DNA of 8,591 nt from an uncultured Bacteroidales bacterium. Its GTDB lineage: Bacteria; Bacteroidota; Bacteroidia; Bacteroidales; Paludibacteraceae. The position numbers and the translations under genes are program-made. Where the stretch lies: NCBI GenBank assembly GCA_937911235.1, contig CALDPN010000138.1, positions 1-8,591 of the forward strand, read 5' to 3'. Below are positions 1-6,907 of the stretch, piece after piece (the first letter of the stretch is position 1; every line of letters begins with the position of its first letter). Below the pieces are notes generated by a model, which worked only from the letters and a program-made list of their open reading frames with translations, was not told the DNA's origin and did not search any database.

Positions 1-410
1 ATATTTAGTGTATCGAAGAATGTTTCAAAAATAAGTGCGTCAACTCCCGCCTCTGCCATTGCTTTAATCTGACGTTTATATGCAGTCTGAAGTACATCAA
101 ACGAAGCATCTTCTTGCATGGTAAGACTAAAACTAGCAGGACCAACACTACCCAACACATACACCTTTCTGCCAGCCTCATCTGCCACCTCACGTGCAAT
201 CTTCACAAAACGAGTGCTATGCTCCTCGATATTTTCAAGAGCATTGTCGGTAAAGGTGCTTGTTGTAATAAAGTCAGCCCCTGCATCCACATACATTTTG
301 TGGATTTTTCTTACCTTTTCCTCCTCTGTGCCTTCTACCTTTGGTAGCATCGTACCCATGGCACCATCAAGGATTAGTTGTTTGTTTTTTAGTATGTTTG
401 ATAATTTCAT
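1..410 (-). CDS. Homocysteine S-methyltransferase (MetH-type N-terminal domain), 3' part cut off by the window edge
   Basis: The first 136 residues of a homocysteine S-methyltransferase domain are visible; the gene continues past the left edge. This domain transfers a methyl group to homocysteine to make methionine in the cytoplasm. Seen: the N-terminal barrel motif DGAMGTML (residues 15-22), GADFITTSTFTDN (44-56), the strand LGSVGP (86-91), and IFETFFDTLN (127-136), which matches the FDTLN segment of MetH proteins. The stretch between the first two motifs is shorter than in E. coli MetH, closer to compact MetH versions. The zinc-binding cysteines would lie beyond the window, so their presence cannot be checked. 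It also cannot be told whether this is full-length cobalamin-dependent MetH, a split MetH or a cobalamin-independent enzyme. The start at 410 gives the conserved N-terminus directly. It lies downstream of cysK on the same strand, separated by 191 bases holding a palindrome and an inverted-repeat element. Confidence 0.88.
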   Translation of the reverse strand, partial: MKLSNILKNKQLILDGAMGTMLPKVEGTEEEKVRKIHKMYVDAGADFITTSTFTDNALENIEEHSTRFVKIAREVADEAGRKVYVLGSVGPASFSLTMQEDASFDVLQTAYKRQIKAMAEAGVDALIFETFFDTLN

Positions 411-433
411 ATCTAATATTTAGTCGTTCGTAT

Positions 434-469
434 TATATTTCGATGTAAAAATTTTTACATTGAAATATA
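434..469. promoter_or_regulatory. A/T-rich 18-bp palindrome upstream of the methyltransferase gene
   Basis: Positions 434-451 are the reverse complement of 452-469 except for one position (442 with 461, a possible G-U pair in RNA). The centre is five A followed by five T. It lies 24 bases before the methyltransferase start codon and 14 bases beyond what would have been the cysK stop before the adjacent element arrived. It could be a weak hairpin terminator for cysK, or an operator overlapping the methyltransferase promoter. No clear TAnnTTTG box is visible between it and the start codon. The pairing is certain; the function is inferred. Confidence 0.5.
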
Positions 470-488
470 TCAAATTGCACACTTATGA

Positions 489-607
489 GAGTGAATTTAG
501 AGGAGGGATTTTTAGGCGTCCCGAAGTCCGAAAAACCGGAGTGTACGCGGGGTACTCGAGGATTTTGAGGACGAGGGCAACGAGAAAAGCACCCTATAAA
601 TTCACTC
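489..607. mobile_element. 119-bp MITE-like element with 11-bp terminal inverted repeats at the 3' end of cysK
   Basis: The ends GAGTGAATTTA (489-499) and TAAATTCACTC (597-607) are perfect 11-bp inverted repeats. The interior is about 50% G+C by hand count, against roughly 30-35% in adjacent intergenic DNA. It contains smaller self-complementary parts: TCCG/CGGA around a run of A (near 527-540) and GGACG-type arms further out, so the whole can fold as a branched hairpin. It has no gene of its own. The right repeat contains the cysK stop codon (604-602). Joining the flanks (608 to 488) restores a cysK reading frame that ends one sense codon later at TAA (485-483), as expected for an insertion into the end of the gene. 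No target duplication is visible. Alternatives are a palindromic repeat of the REP/BIME type or an unusual terminator. Mobility is inferred, not shown. Confidence 0.6.
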
Positions 608-1522
608 GTAAACAGAAAGATACCTCTCCCCCGTATCAGGTAATATACATACAATATTTTTACCCTCAAACTCCTCACGCAACGCAATTCTTGCAGCAGC
701 GCATGCAGCTGCACCAGAAGAAATACCCACAAGAATACCCTCTGTCTTTGCCAACTCACGAGAAGTCTGCATAGCATCGTCACCAGATACTGTTACCACC
801 TCATCTACCACAGAAGCATCGTAAATGGTAGGCACAAACCCAGCACCAATGCCTTGAATTTTATGAGCACCCTTCTTGCCACCAGAAAGCACAGCAGACT
901 CACTAGGCTCCACAGCTACCACGTAGATATTTGGATTAAACTCTTTAAGCGCTTTGGCTGTACCAGAAATTGTTCCACCAGTCCCCACAGCAGACACAAA
1001 CACATCAATCTTGCCATCGGTATCCTCAATAATTTCACGAGCAGTGGTTTTATAATGAGCACCAGGGTTTGCAGAGTTTTCAAATTGTTGCAAAATCACA
1101 GCACCAGAAATGGATTCACGAAGCTCCAATGCTTTATCAATAGCACCTTGCATACCCTCTACACCCGGAGTAAGTTCTATTTTTGCTCCGTATGCTTTTA
1201 GCAGTTTTTGGCGTTCCACGCTCATGGTTTCTGGCATTGTTAAGATTAAATTATAACCTTTCACAGCACACACCATTGCAAGACCCACACCAGTATTGCC
1301 ACTTGTAGGCTCAATAATTGTGGCTCCGGCACACAAAATTCCATCTTTTTCTGCCTGCTCCACCATATTTAGTGCCACACGGTCTTTCACACTGCCAGCT
1401 GGATTAAAATATTCCAACTTTGCAATAACACGAGCTAAACAACCTTTGTTTTTAGAATATTTAGATAGTTCCAACAAGGGAGTTTTTCCTACCAATTCTA
1501 AAATTTCTGATGCAATTTTCAT
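602..1522 (-). CDS. cysK: Cysteine synthase A (O-acetylserine sulfhydrylase)
   Basis: A pyridoxal-phosphate enzyme that makes L-cysteine and acetate from O-acetylserine and sulfide in the cytoplasm, the last step of cysteine biosynthesis. The 306-residue product has all family marks: the PLP lysine K46 in NPAGSVKDR, the substrate-binding loop TSGNTG (73-78), the phosphate-binding loop GTGGT (180-184), GISSGAA (266-272) holding the serine that contacts the PLP ring nitrogen, and the C-terminal LPDTGERYLS (294-303). The ATG at 1522 begins directly with the conserved N-terminus (IASEILELVGKTP). The protein ends with VYE right after the conserved YLS, somewhat shorter than usual for CysK. Its stop codon lies inside the inverted repeat of the 119-bp element, so the last residue and the stop come from that element. 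A -7 box sits 21 bases upstream of the start, and it is transcribed divergently from the outer-membrane protein gene. CysK versus CysM cannot be fully separated by eye, but CysK fits best. Confidence 0.95.
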   Translation of the reverse strand: MKIASEILELVGKTPLLELSKYSKNKGCLARVIAKLEYFNPAGSVKDRVALNMVEQAEKDGILCAGATIIEPTSGNTGVGLAMVCAVKGYNLILTMPETMSVERQKLLKAYGAKIELTPGVEGMQGAIDKALELRESISGAVILQQFENSANPGAHYKTTAREIIEDTDGKIDVFVSAVGTGGTISGTAKALKEFNPNIYVVAVEPSESAVLSGGKKGAHKIQGIGAGFVPTIYDASVVDEVVTVSGDDAMQTSRELAKTEGILVGISSGAAACAAARIALREEFEGKNIVCILPDTGERYLSVYE

Positions 1523-1543
1523 AACTTATTGTATTTAACCACA

Positions 1544-1551
1544 CAAAGATA
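1544..1551 (-). promoter_or_regulatory. Bacteroidota-type -7 promoter box for cysK
   Basis: On the minus strand this reads TATCTTTG, an exact match to the TAnnTTTG -7 element of Bacteroidota primary sigma-factor promoters. It ends 21 bases before the cysK ATG, giving a short leader. No good TTTG -33 box is seen at the usual distance; that region is a run of A and T. Confidence 0.65.
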
Positions 1552-1584
1552 TTAAAAAAATAATTTTTATTTGCCTAAATATAC

Positions 1585-1592
1585 TATCTTTG
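1585..1592 (+). promoter_or_regulatory. Bacteroidota-type -7 promoter box for the outer-membrane protein gene
   Basis: TATCTTTG matches the TAnnTTTG -7 consensus and ends 18 bases before the start codon at 1611. A TTTG at 1570-1573 is only 11 bases upstream, too close for a standard -33 element. It is back to back with the cysK box, so the 88-base intergenic region serves both directions. Confidence 0.65.
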
Positions 1593-1610
1593 TGCCATAT
1601 ACTTTAACTT

Positions 1611-2276
1611 ATGAAAATATTTTATAGAATTATAACATTGTCAGCACTATTGCTAATTTCTCTACCAGTATTTTCACAATGGGGATTTGGTATTAATGTG
1701 GCATACGAAAACACAGGTGCAATGTGGAAATACGATGGTAAAACTCAAGTTGTAAACAACATTAGTGGATTTAGTATCACTCCTACAGTAACATACGAAG
1801 CTGTAGAAAGTTACTTAGATATTCAATCTGGTTTTGGGTTTGCGATGAATGGTTTTTCCGTGCAATCAAACGAATTATTTGGTCAAAACCATTTTATTAG
1901 TGCACAACAAGAAATTAGACTTTATTACCTACAAGTTCCTATCTACGCAGTAGGCAAACTACCTATTAGAGAAGCAAGTATAATTTTAGAAGTAGGACCT
2001 ATACTTTCTGCTGGAGTTGGAAGTCATTCCATTGAATCATACAAACTAGATAACAAAGAATATGTAGATGAGTACAATGACAATTTCTTTGATGAGGTTT
2101 TACACCCATTCAACTGTGCAATTCACTTTGGTATTGGCGCAGAATATATGGGAGCAAGACTTACGTTGGGTTACAATTTAGGTGTATTCAACATTATGAG
2201 AGAAGAATCACACAGAAGCAATCTAAAAACCGACGGTTTCTTCATTTCTGTAGGTTACGTATTTGACTTTGATTAA
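1611..2276 (+). CDS. Secreted outer-membrane beta-barrel protein (porin family-like)
   Basis: A 221-residue protein with a clear signal peptide: K2 and R6, a hydrophobic core from about residues 7 to 18 (IITLSALLLISL), and likely cleavage near VFSQ (20-23). The rest alternates polar with aromatic or hydrophobic residues, as in amphipathic strands: WGFGINVAYE near the mature N-terminus, LYYLQVPIYAVGKLP (about 104-118), a glycine-rich stretch around residue 130, GIGAEYMGARLTLGYNLGV near 174-193, and a final strand FFISVGYVFDF. This is the pattern of the small outer-membrane beta-barrel (OMP_b-brl type) proteins common in Bacteroidota. No substrate or partner can be read from the sequence. It is a single-gene unit with its own -7 box, and it shares a terminator with the convergent helicase gene. 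Start and signal peptide agree, so the start is firm; the fold assignment is by pattern only. Confidence 0.82.
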   Translation: MKIFYRIITLSALLLISLPVFSQWGFGINVAYENTGAMWKYDGKTQVVNNISGFSITPTVTYEAVESYLDIQSGFGFAMNGFSVQSNELFGQNHFISAQQEIRLYYLQVPIYAVGKLPIREASIILEVGPILSAGVGSHSIESYKLDNKEYVDEYNDNFFDEVLHPFNCAIHFGIGAEYMGARLTLGYNLGVFNIMREESHRSNLKTDGFFISVGYVFDFD

Positions 2277-2301
2277 ACAAAGAAGAAAATACCACAATAA
2301 C

Positions 2302-2328
2302 AAAGCCCGACTTAAAAAATCGGGCTTT
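2302..2328. terminator. Bidirectional hairpin terminator between convergent genes
   Basis: AAAGCCCGA (2302-2310) pairs perfectly with TCGGGCTTT (2320-2328) around a 9-base A-rich loop. Runs of T or A flank both sides, so it can end transcription of the outer-membrane protein gene (stop at 2276) and of the helicase operon (stop at 2333). Confidence 0.85.
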
Positions 2329-2332
2329 ATTG

Positions 2333-5290
2333 TTATATCCATTGCACGGTTTTCGTTCTATGATAATATATACAACCACGCACCTTAGAGGATTTTTTCA
2401 TTTTGTTTAAGAGTTTAACATAGTTTTTTATCTGAGCAAAATACTTGTCATTTTGTTCACCAAATTTATAATCCACCACAAGCAATTCATCGTCTTTTTG
2501 CATAATTCTATCTGGACGATAAAGCTCGTTAGAAATTATAGTTCTTTCGTTCCAAACAATAGGATAAGTACCATCAAACCATTCAAAGGTAAGTGGATTG
2601 GTTAATATCTCATCCAACTCTTTTGTTACAAAATCAACTTCATTTATTGAAATAAGACCCATACGAACAGCTCTTTTCACAGCCTTTGGAGCATCTTCTT
2701 TTATCTTCACAAACTGAAGAATTCCGTGAAGCACATTACCCTGGTGCTGACGCAACGAAGACTCTGTCTGAAATCTTAAATTCACTTTAGAAGCCACGTT
2801 GTTATAATCTATAGAAGGATAATCACATTCACAAGACTCTGTTTTTCCACTTTCTTCCTCTTTTTCCTCTCTTCTAGGAGGCTCCAATTTGCCAAAAGAA
2901 TAGCTTTTATACAAAGTTTCATCAGATAACTCATCGCACACGTATTTACTCATTACCTGAGACACCCATTTATAAACTTCATGTCCCGTGCCTGGTGCCG
3001 AATAAATATACATAGCATCACGCGCACGAGTAAGTGCCACATAAATAAGATTCAAGTTGTCTATCTTTTTATATAGCATTTCTTCCTCGTACTCAGCTTT
3101 AAAATCTGTCTTTTCTAAATCCTTATTTATCTGAAGAGGCAATAATGGTATATAATTTGTAAATGTAGAAGCATTGTTTCTAAACCATTTAATCTCATTA
3201 TTCACACCTAAAGCCCACTCGCAAAATGGCACAAATACCGCATGAAAGTCCAGACCTTTAGCCTTATGAATAGTAAGAATATTTACCGCATCTATTCCAC
3301 TTGCTCCCTCGATAGAAATATTTTTACCTTCCAATTCCCACCACGACAAGAAACCATTTATATCAGAAGAACGCTTTTGGTTATAATCAAACACCAAATC
3401 TTGAAATGCCTGAATATAAACTATAGATTCTTTTACTTCATTTAATTTTAAAATCTCAATATATTTTTCCACTTGTTCAAATAGTGGCAAATTTGAAGCC
3501 TTCAATATAGCCTCAGTTTCCTGCTCTGAAAATTTTCGTAAATTATTTAAAACAAATCTATTAACATCATCATTTTTGTTTACAAACATTTTAAGAAGAT
3601 GCACCAAAAGCCTTACATCATTTGAAGATGACACCAGCAAACTCTCCGAAGAAATTACATTTATCCCTTTTTCTAAAAGATATTTAGAAACTAAAACGCC
3701 CTTCTTTTTATCTCTCACCAAAATGCCTATATCATTTAAGTTATATCCATTAGACAAAACTTCTTGTATGTCATGATACAGAGCATTAAGTTCTTCCTCT
3801 TGAAAATCTACTTTTTCAGCTTTAGGCTGTTCGTTCCAAACCTTCCAATTTACATATCCACCTTCTGAGGATTTTCTTTCCACATTTATCTTTTGCGTCA
3901 CATCAGAATACACATTCTTTATGTTTGCATCCGCCAAATTTTCTACCAATTTTTCGAAGAAACCATTATTAAAATTAATAATTTCCTCCAAGCTACGCCA
4001 GTTGTCTTCCAGGGTATCTTCAACACAATTGTTTCTGTATTTCTCTTTTATTTGATGCGCCAAGATTTTCCAGTCGGAGTTTCTCCAACGGTAAATACTT
4101 TGTTTTACGTCGCCCACCACAAGGTTGTCGTTGCCCACTGCCACAGATTCAGTCACTAGTGGAATAAAGTTTTTCCATTGCATCGAAGATGTATCCTGAA
4201 ACTCATCCAACAGATAGTTTTTTACATGAGTACCAACCTTTTCGTAGATAAAAGGAGCATCATCTTCACCTATCATACCTGCAAGCAAATGATTCATTTC
4301 AGAAAGTAAAAACTCATTTCTATCTTTCAATCTCTCTCTTATGAGTGAATGGATTTCAACTATTACAGGCAAATAAATAGCATGAGAGGCCACTGCATTT
4401 ATGGTAAAATAGCGGTTTAGATTTTTATTGTAACTATCGGCAAAAGCAGCAATATCATCATGAAAACCTGCTTTTATCAAATCTCCCCCGTATTTCTTAT
4501 AATTTTCCTTTGTAAGGACACCCTCTAGCGAAAGTTTCTCTTGTTGTTTCTCTGTAAAAAACTTTATATCTCTAGTTATAAAAGAATCTAAGCGAGTTAA
4601 AATACCAGAAGACGAACCCTTCTTTAAGTCTGTTATAACACTTGTAAACGATTTTTTCGCTTTAGTAGCCAGTTCATCCCATTCATTAAGAATATTTTCC
4701 CTTTCAGTAGCACATTCTAAGAATAGGTTTTTCACATTGTCGTAAGTGTAGCATTTCAAGTCGCTTGGAGTGAGATTCATAAACTCTTCCTTCCACAGCA
4801 AATATGTAAGCGATTTCAACTCCTTTGAAAAAGACCAATCCTTACCTTCTTTTAATTTTTCTAATGCATGTTCTAAAAGCAAATTATAGGCATTCTTATA
4901 TTGATCTAGATTCATTCGCATTTCATCTACCGAATCTTCTATTAACTGCGTTTTATCCAAAACTAGGTTGTATAATCCGTTAAAACCTAGTTCTCTAAAC
5001 ATAGAACGAACTATCTTCTGAAAAAATTTATCAATAGTTGAAATATTGAAATGAGAATAATCGTGAAGTATCGTTTTAAGATAATTCAAAGCTTCTTTAT
5101 CGCCTTTTTCCTTTGCACGCTTGTTGAGCACCTTCACAATACGCGACTTCATTTCTTCTGTAGCCTTATTGGTAAAAGTTACAGCAAGTATCTGATTATG
5201 TGCCGATTTCTCCAACAAATCGATATAATCATTTGTAAGTCTATATGTTTTTCCGCTACCTGCAGATGCTTTTAAAACTTTTATAGGCAT
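2333..5290 (-). CDS. AddA/RecB-like ATP-dependent helicase-nuclease
   Basis: A 985-residue superfamily 1A (UvrD/RecB type) helicase with a C-terminal RecB-family nuclease. It would unwind and trim double-strand DNA ends for recombination repair, and degrade foreign linear DNA. Motifs in order: Walker A ASAGSGKT (8-15), motif Ia AVTFTNKATEEMK (36-48), Walker B DEFQDT (362-367), motif III VGDVKQSIYRWR (392-403), NWRS (430-433), motif V LTIHKAKGLDF (672-682), and motif VI YVALTRARD (750-758). The nuclease site has H855, D927 (RPDRI), D940 and K942 (VVDYKFG), and Q953; the D-x12-D-x-K spacing equals that of E. coli RecB (D1067, D1080, K1082), so both engines look intact. It is the third gene of a DUF2007-SUI1-helicase operon, six bases after SUI1, with a strong Shine-Dalgarno sequence. 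It is somewhat short for AddA, and no addB partner is adjacent in the window. AddA, RecB or a stand-alone relative cannot be told apart here. Confidence 0.9.
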   Translation of the reverse strand: MPIKVLKASAGSGKTYRLTNDYIDLLEKSAHNQILAVTFTNKATEEMKSRIVKVLNKRAKEKGDKEALNYLKTILHDYSHFNISTIDKFFQKIVRSMFRELGFNGLYNLVLDKTQLIEDSVDEMRMNLDQYKNAYNLLLEHALEKLKEGKDWSFSKELKSLTYLLWKEEFMNLTPSDLKCYTYDNVKNLFLECATERENILNEWDELATKAKKSFTSVITDLKKGSSSGILTRLDSFITRDIKFFTEKQQEKLSLEGVLTKENYKKYGGDLIKAGFHDDIAAFADSYNKNLNRYFTINAVASHAIYLPVIVEIHSLIRERLKDRNEFLLSEMNHLLAGMIGEDDAPFIYEKVGTHVKNYLLDEFQDTSSMQWKNFIPLVTESVAVGNDNLVVGDVKQSIYRWRNSDWKILAHQIKEKYRNNCVEDTLEDNWRSLEEIINFNNGFFEKLVENLADANIKNVYSDVTQKINVERKSSEGGYVNWKVWNEQPKAEKVDFQEEELNALYHDIQEVLSNGYNLNDIGILVRDKKKGVLVSKYLLEKGINVISSESLLVSSSNDVRLLVHLLKMFVNKNDDVNRFVLNNLRKFSEQETEAILKASNLPLFEQVEKYIEILKLNEVKESIVYIQAFQDLVFDYNQKRSSDINGFLSWWELEGKNISIEGASGIDAVNILTIHKAKGLDFHAVFVPFCEWALGVNNEIKWFRNNASTFTNYIPLLPLQINKDLEKTDFKAEYEEEMLYKKIDNLNLIYVALTRARDAMYIYSAPGTGHEVYKWVSQVMSKYVCDELSDETLYKSYSFGKLEPPRREEKEEESGKTESCECDYPSIDYNNVASKVNLRFQTESSLRQHQGNVLHGILQFVKIKEDAPKAVKRAVRMGLISINEVDFVTKELDEILTNPLTFEWFDGTYPIVWNERTIISNELYRPDRIMQKDDELLVVDYKFGEQNDKYFAQIKNYVKLLNKMKKSSKVRGCIYYHRTKTVQWI

Positions 5291-5296
5291 ATACTG

Positions 5297-5614
5297 TTAT
5301 CCTCCTTTAGTTTTATAACCTTTCGCCTTTAGTAAATCTTTCACCTTGGCACGCACATCGCCCTGAATAAGTATCTCACCCCCACGAGCAGAGCCTCCCA
5401 CACCACATTGCACCTTTAAGAATTTTGCTAAATCCTTAAGCTCGTCGTCTGTACCCTCAAACTCTGTAATTATAGTAGCAGGCTTGCCATTGCGACGTTG
5501 AAACGAAATATTCAGTGCAGTCTTTTGCACTTTTTTCACTTCATCTGTAAGTTCCTCTTCCTGAGTTTCCACCTGAGGCACCTGCAGCCCCGCCAATGCT
5601 TCTTTCCAATCCAT
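5297..5614 (-). CDS. SUI1-domain translation initiation factor (YciH/eIF1-like)
   Basis: A 105-residue cytoplasmic protein whose C-terminal two thirds (about residues 32-105) form a SUI1/eIF1 fold. Family marks are the strand NGKPATIITEFEG (42-54), the helix DELKDLAKFLK (57-67), and the loop CGVGGSARGGEILIQGD (70-86) that is nearly invariant in bacterial YciH proteins. The first 30 residues are an acidic variable tail. In bacteria the family is thought to influence start-site selection or act under stress on the 30S subunit; eIF1 is the eukaryotic relative. The ATG at 5614 lies 14 bases after the DUF2007 stop, and the end overlaps the Shine-Dalgarno sequence of the helicase gene, so the three genes are probably co-transcribed. 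Confidence 0.92.
   Translation of the reverse strand: MDWKEALAGLQVPQVETQEEELTDEVKKVQKTALNISFQRRNGKPATIITEFEGTDDELKDLAKFLKVQCGVGGSARGGEILIQGDVRAKVKDLLKAKGYKTKGG
5300..5306 (-). promoter_or_regulatory. Strong Shine-Dalgarno sequence for the helicase gene
   Basis: The minus strand reads AGGAGGA inside the last codons of the SUI1 gene, about 9-10 bases before the helicase ATG at 5290. This is notable because Bacteroidota genes usually lack such sequences; none of the other starts in the window shows one this strong. It may partly reflect the Lys-Gly-Gly codons at the SUI1 C-terminus. Confidence 0.6.
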
Positions 5615-5628
5615 ATATTTTGCTTTAT

Positions 5629-5823
5629 TTATTCTTTAGTTAAAATCTTTACAGCCTTTTCCACATCGGCATCGTCCACTGCAAGTTTCACTCCACCCAC
5701 AGCCACAGAAAGCATAGAACCCATATTCCCATCTATCACACAAGCTCTCACGCCCTCATTCTCTAGCACTTGGCGAGCCATCTCTGCCTCCACCACATTC
5801 TCAAAAGTTCTAATTGTTTTCAT
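5629..5823 (-). CDS. DUF2007 small protein
   Basis: A 64-residue protein of the DUF2007 family (annotated elsewhere as a putative signal-transducing protein; function not established). The typical form is seen: an N-terminal strand MKTIRTFENVVEAEMARQVL leading into a helix, a central strand VRACVIDGN, a turn with GGVKLAVDD, and a final helix EKAVKILTKE. The family resembles a small ferredoxin-like or ACT-like fold by strand order; that is inference. It is the promoter-proximal gene of the operon with SUI1 and the helicase. A -7 box lies 61 bases upstream, in the region shared with the restriction-modification operon. Confidence 0.85.
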   Translation of the reverse strand: MKTIRTFENVVEAEMARQVLENEGVRACVIDGNMGSMLSVAVGGVKLAVDDADVEKAVKILTKE

Positions 5824-5884
5824 AAGTTTTTGGTTTAATTAATCACTATACAAATATAGTAAATTTTGACATAAATTAAAAATG

Positions 5885-5892
5885 CAAAGATA
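5885..5892 (-). promoter_or_regulatory. Bacteroidota-type -7 promoter box for the DUF2007-SUI1-helicase operon
   Basis: The minus strand reads TATCTTTG, an exact TAnnTTTG match, 61 bases upstream of the DUF2007 start codon. No convincing -33 TTTG is seen at the expected spacing. Confidence 0.55.
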
Positions 5893-5929
5893 TTATTCAC
5901 CTGTCTCATATTTTGACACACCTAAATAT

Positions 5930-5937
5930 TATCTTTG
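5930..5937 (+). promoter_or_regulatory. Upstream -7 box (P1) of the restriction-modification operon
   Basis: TATCTTTG matches the TAnnTTTG consensus. A TTTTG at 5911-5915 lies 14 bases upstream, closer than the usual 19-21. The seven bases before and the box itself resemble the region in front of the outer-membrane protein gene (both have CCTAAATAT just upstream). It lies 64 bases before the methyltransferase ATG. Confidence 0.5.
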
Positions 5938-5967
5938 CAAAAATTTCTTTAGATTTATAAGATTTTT

Positions 5968-5975
5968 TATCTTTG
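5968..5975 (+). promoter_or_regulatory. Downstream -7 box (P2) of the restriction-modification operon
   Basis: A second exact TATCTTTG, 38 bases after P1 and ending 26 bases before the methyltransferase ATG at 6002. Its position implies a start of transcription near 5980, which excludes the longer reading frame from 5882. No distinct -33 box is seen. Confidence 0.6.
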
Positions 5976-6001
5976 CATATATTAATATTAAAAATTATTC
6001 A

Positions 6002-6898
6002 ATGAAAGCGAAACCATTTGTCAAATGGGTTGGAGGTAAATCACAACTCATTGACCAACTGGAAGCACTACTTCCAGCTGACTTTGACACTTGGGAGAAC
6101 GTCACTTACATTGAGCCCTTTGTGGGCGGCGGTGCAATGCTCTTCCATATGCTGCAGAAATATAGAAACATCAGAACTGCAGTAATTAACGACATAAATC
6201 CAGATTTAACTACATGTTATCGAACTGTTAGAGACAATCCAGATGAACTAGTCAATTCTCTTAAAGAAATTCAAAAAGAGTATTACTCTATAAAATCTAA
6301 GGATGAAAAATGCCAATTTTTCCTTTTAATGAGAGAAGAATTCAATAAAAAGAACTTAGGTGATATTGAGAATACCACTTTGTTTTTCTTTTTAAATAGA
6401 ACGTGTTTTAATGGTTTATACAGAGTAAATAAATCTGGTTTATTTAATGTTCCATTTGGGAAATATGAAACTCCAACCATCTGCGACCCGCAAACTATAT
6501 ATGCAGATAGTAAGCTTTTACAAAATGTAGAAATAATCACAGGTGACTATCAAGAAACACTTAAGTTTGCTAATGGAAATTCATTTTTCTATTTCGACCC
6601 ACCATATCGACCATTAAGTGCAACTAGCAACTTTAATGATTATAGCAAAGAAGTGTTTAACGACATAGCACAAAGACGATTAAAATCTTTTTGTGACACT
6701 ATCCAAAATGCTGGTCACATGTTTATGTTAAGTAATTCAGACTGTTCTTCTGCCAACCCCGAAGATACATTCTTTGAAGACCTATATTTAGTAGAGGATT
6801 ATTATAATATGTCCAGAGTTATGGCAAGCAGAAATGTGAATGCCAACGGGAAAAAACGCGGAAAAATAACAGAAATTGTAGTTAGAAATTATAATTAA
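6002..6898 (+). CDS. D12-class DNA adenine N6-methyltransferase, DpnM/Dam-like, probably GATC-specific
   Basis: A 298-residue alpha-class (MethyltransfD12) enzyme that transfers a methyl group from S-adenosylmethionine to adenine N6 in duplex DNA, here protecting host sites. Motifs: KWVGGKSQL (8-16, motif X), EPFVGGGAM (38-46, motif I, cofactor binding), NDINPDL (63-69), FLNRTCFNGLYRVN (130-143) with FNVPFG (148-153) as in DpnM and Dam, catalytic FDPPY (198-202, motif IV), MLSNSD (242-247), and RGKITEIVVRNY (286-297). The likeness to DpnM, including the text around DPPY and the C-terminus, supports GATC as target. The frame is open from 5882, but homology begins at the ATG at 6002 and two -7 boxes lie inside the longer version, so 6002 is chosen. 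It is first in a tight operon with the nuclease (9-base gap), so the methylase is made before the nuclease. Confidence 0.93.
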   Translation: MKAKPFVKWVGGKSQLIDQLEALLPADFDTWENVTYIEPFVGGGAMLFHMLQKYRNIRTAVINDINPDLTTCYRTVRDNPDELVNSLKEIQKEYYSIKSKDEKCQFFLLMREEFNKKNLGDIENTTLFFFLNRTCFNGLYRVNKSGLFNVPFGKYETPTICDPQTIYADSKLLQNVEIITGDYQETLKFANGNSFFYFDPPYRPLSATSNFNDYSKEVFNDIAQRRLKSFCDTIQNAGHMFMLSNSDCSSANPEDTFFEDLYLVEDYYNMSRVMASRNVNANGKKRGKITEIVVRNYN

Positions 6899-6907
6899 AT
6901 AAAGGTT

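Noticed and set aside
114..423. Plus-strand open frames antisense to the homocysteine methyltransferase gene
   Set aside because: The minus-strand frame carries clear family motifs; the plus frames show none.
411..488. SAM or cobalamin riboswitch before the methionine synthase-type gene
   Set aside because: The leader is too short and shows no conserved riboswitch core, only the simple A/T palindrome.
460..774. Plus-strand open frame of 104 codons through the 119-bp element and the 3' end of cysK
   Set aside because: Most of it is antisense to cysK, and the rest is the inverted-repeat element, which is open in more than one frame. There is no promoter or domain.
5882..6001. 40-residue N-terminal extension of the DpnM-like methylase from the ATG at 5882
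   Set aside because: The family homology begins at the ATG at 6002. The extension is Phe/Tyr/Ile-rich A/T-translated sequence, and both -7 boxes lie inside it.
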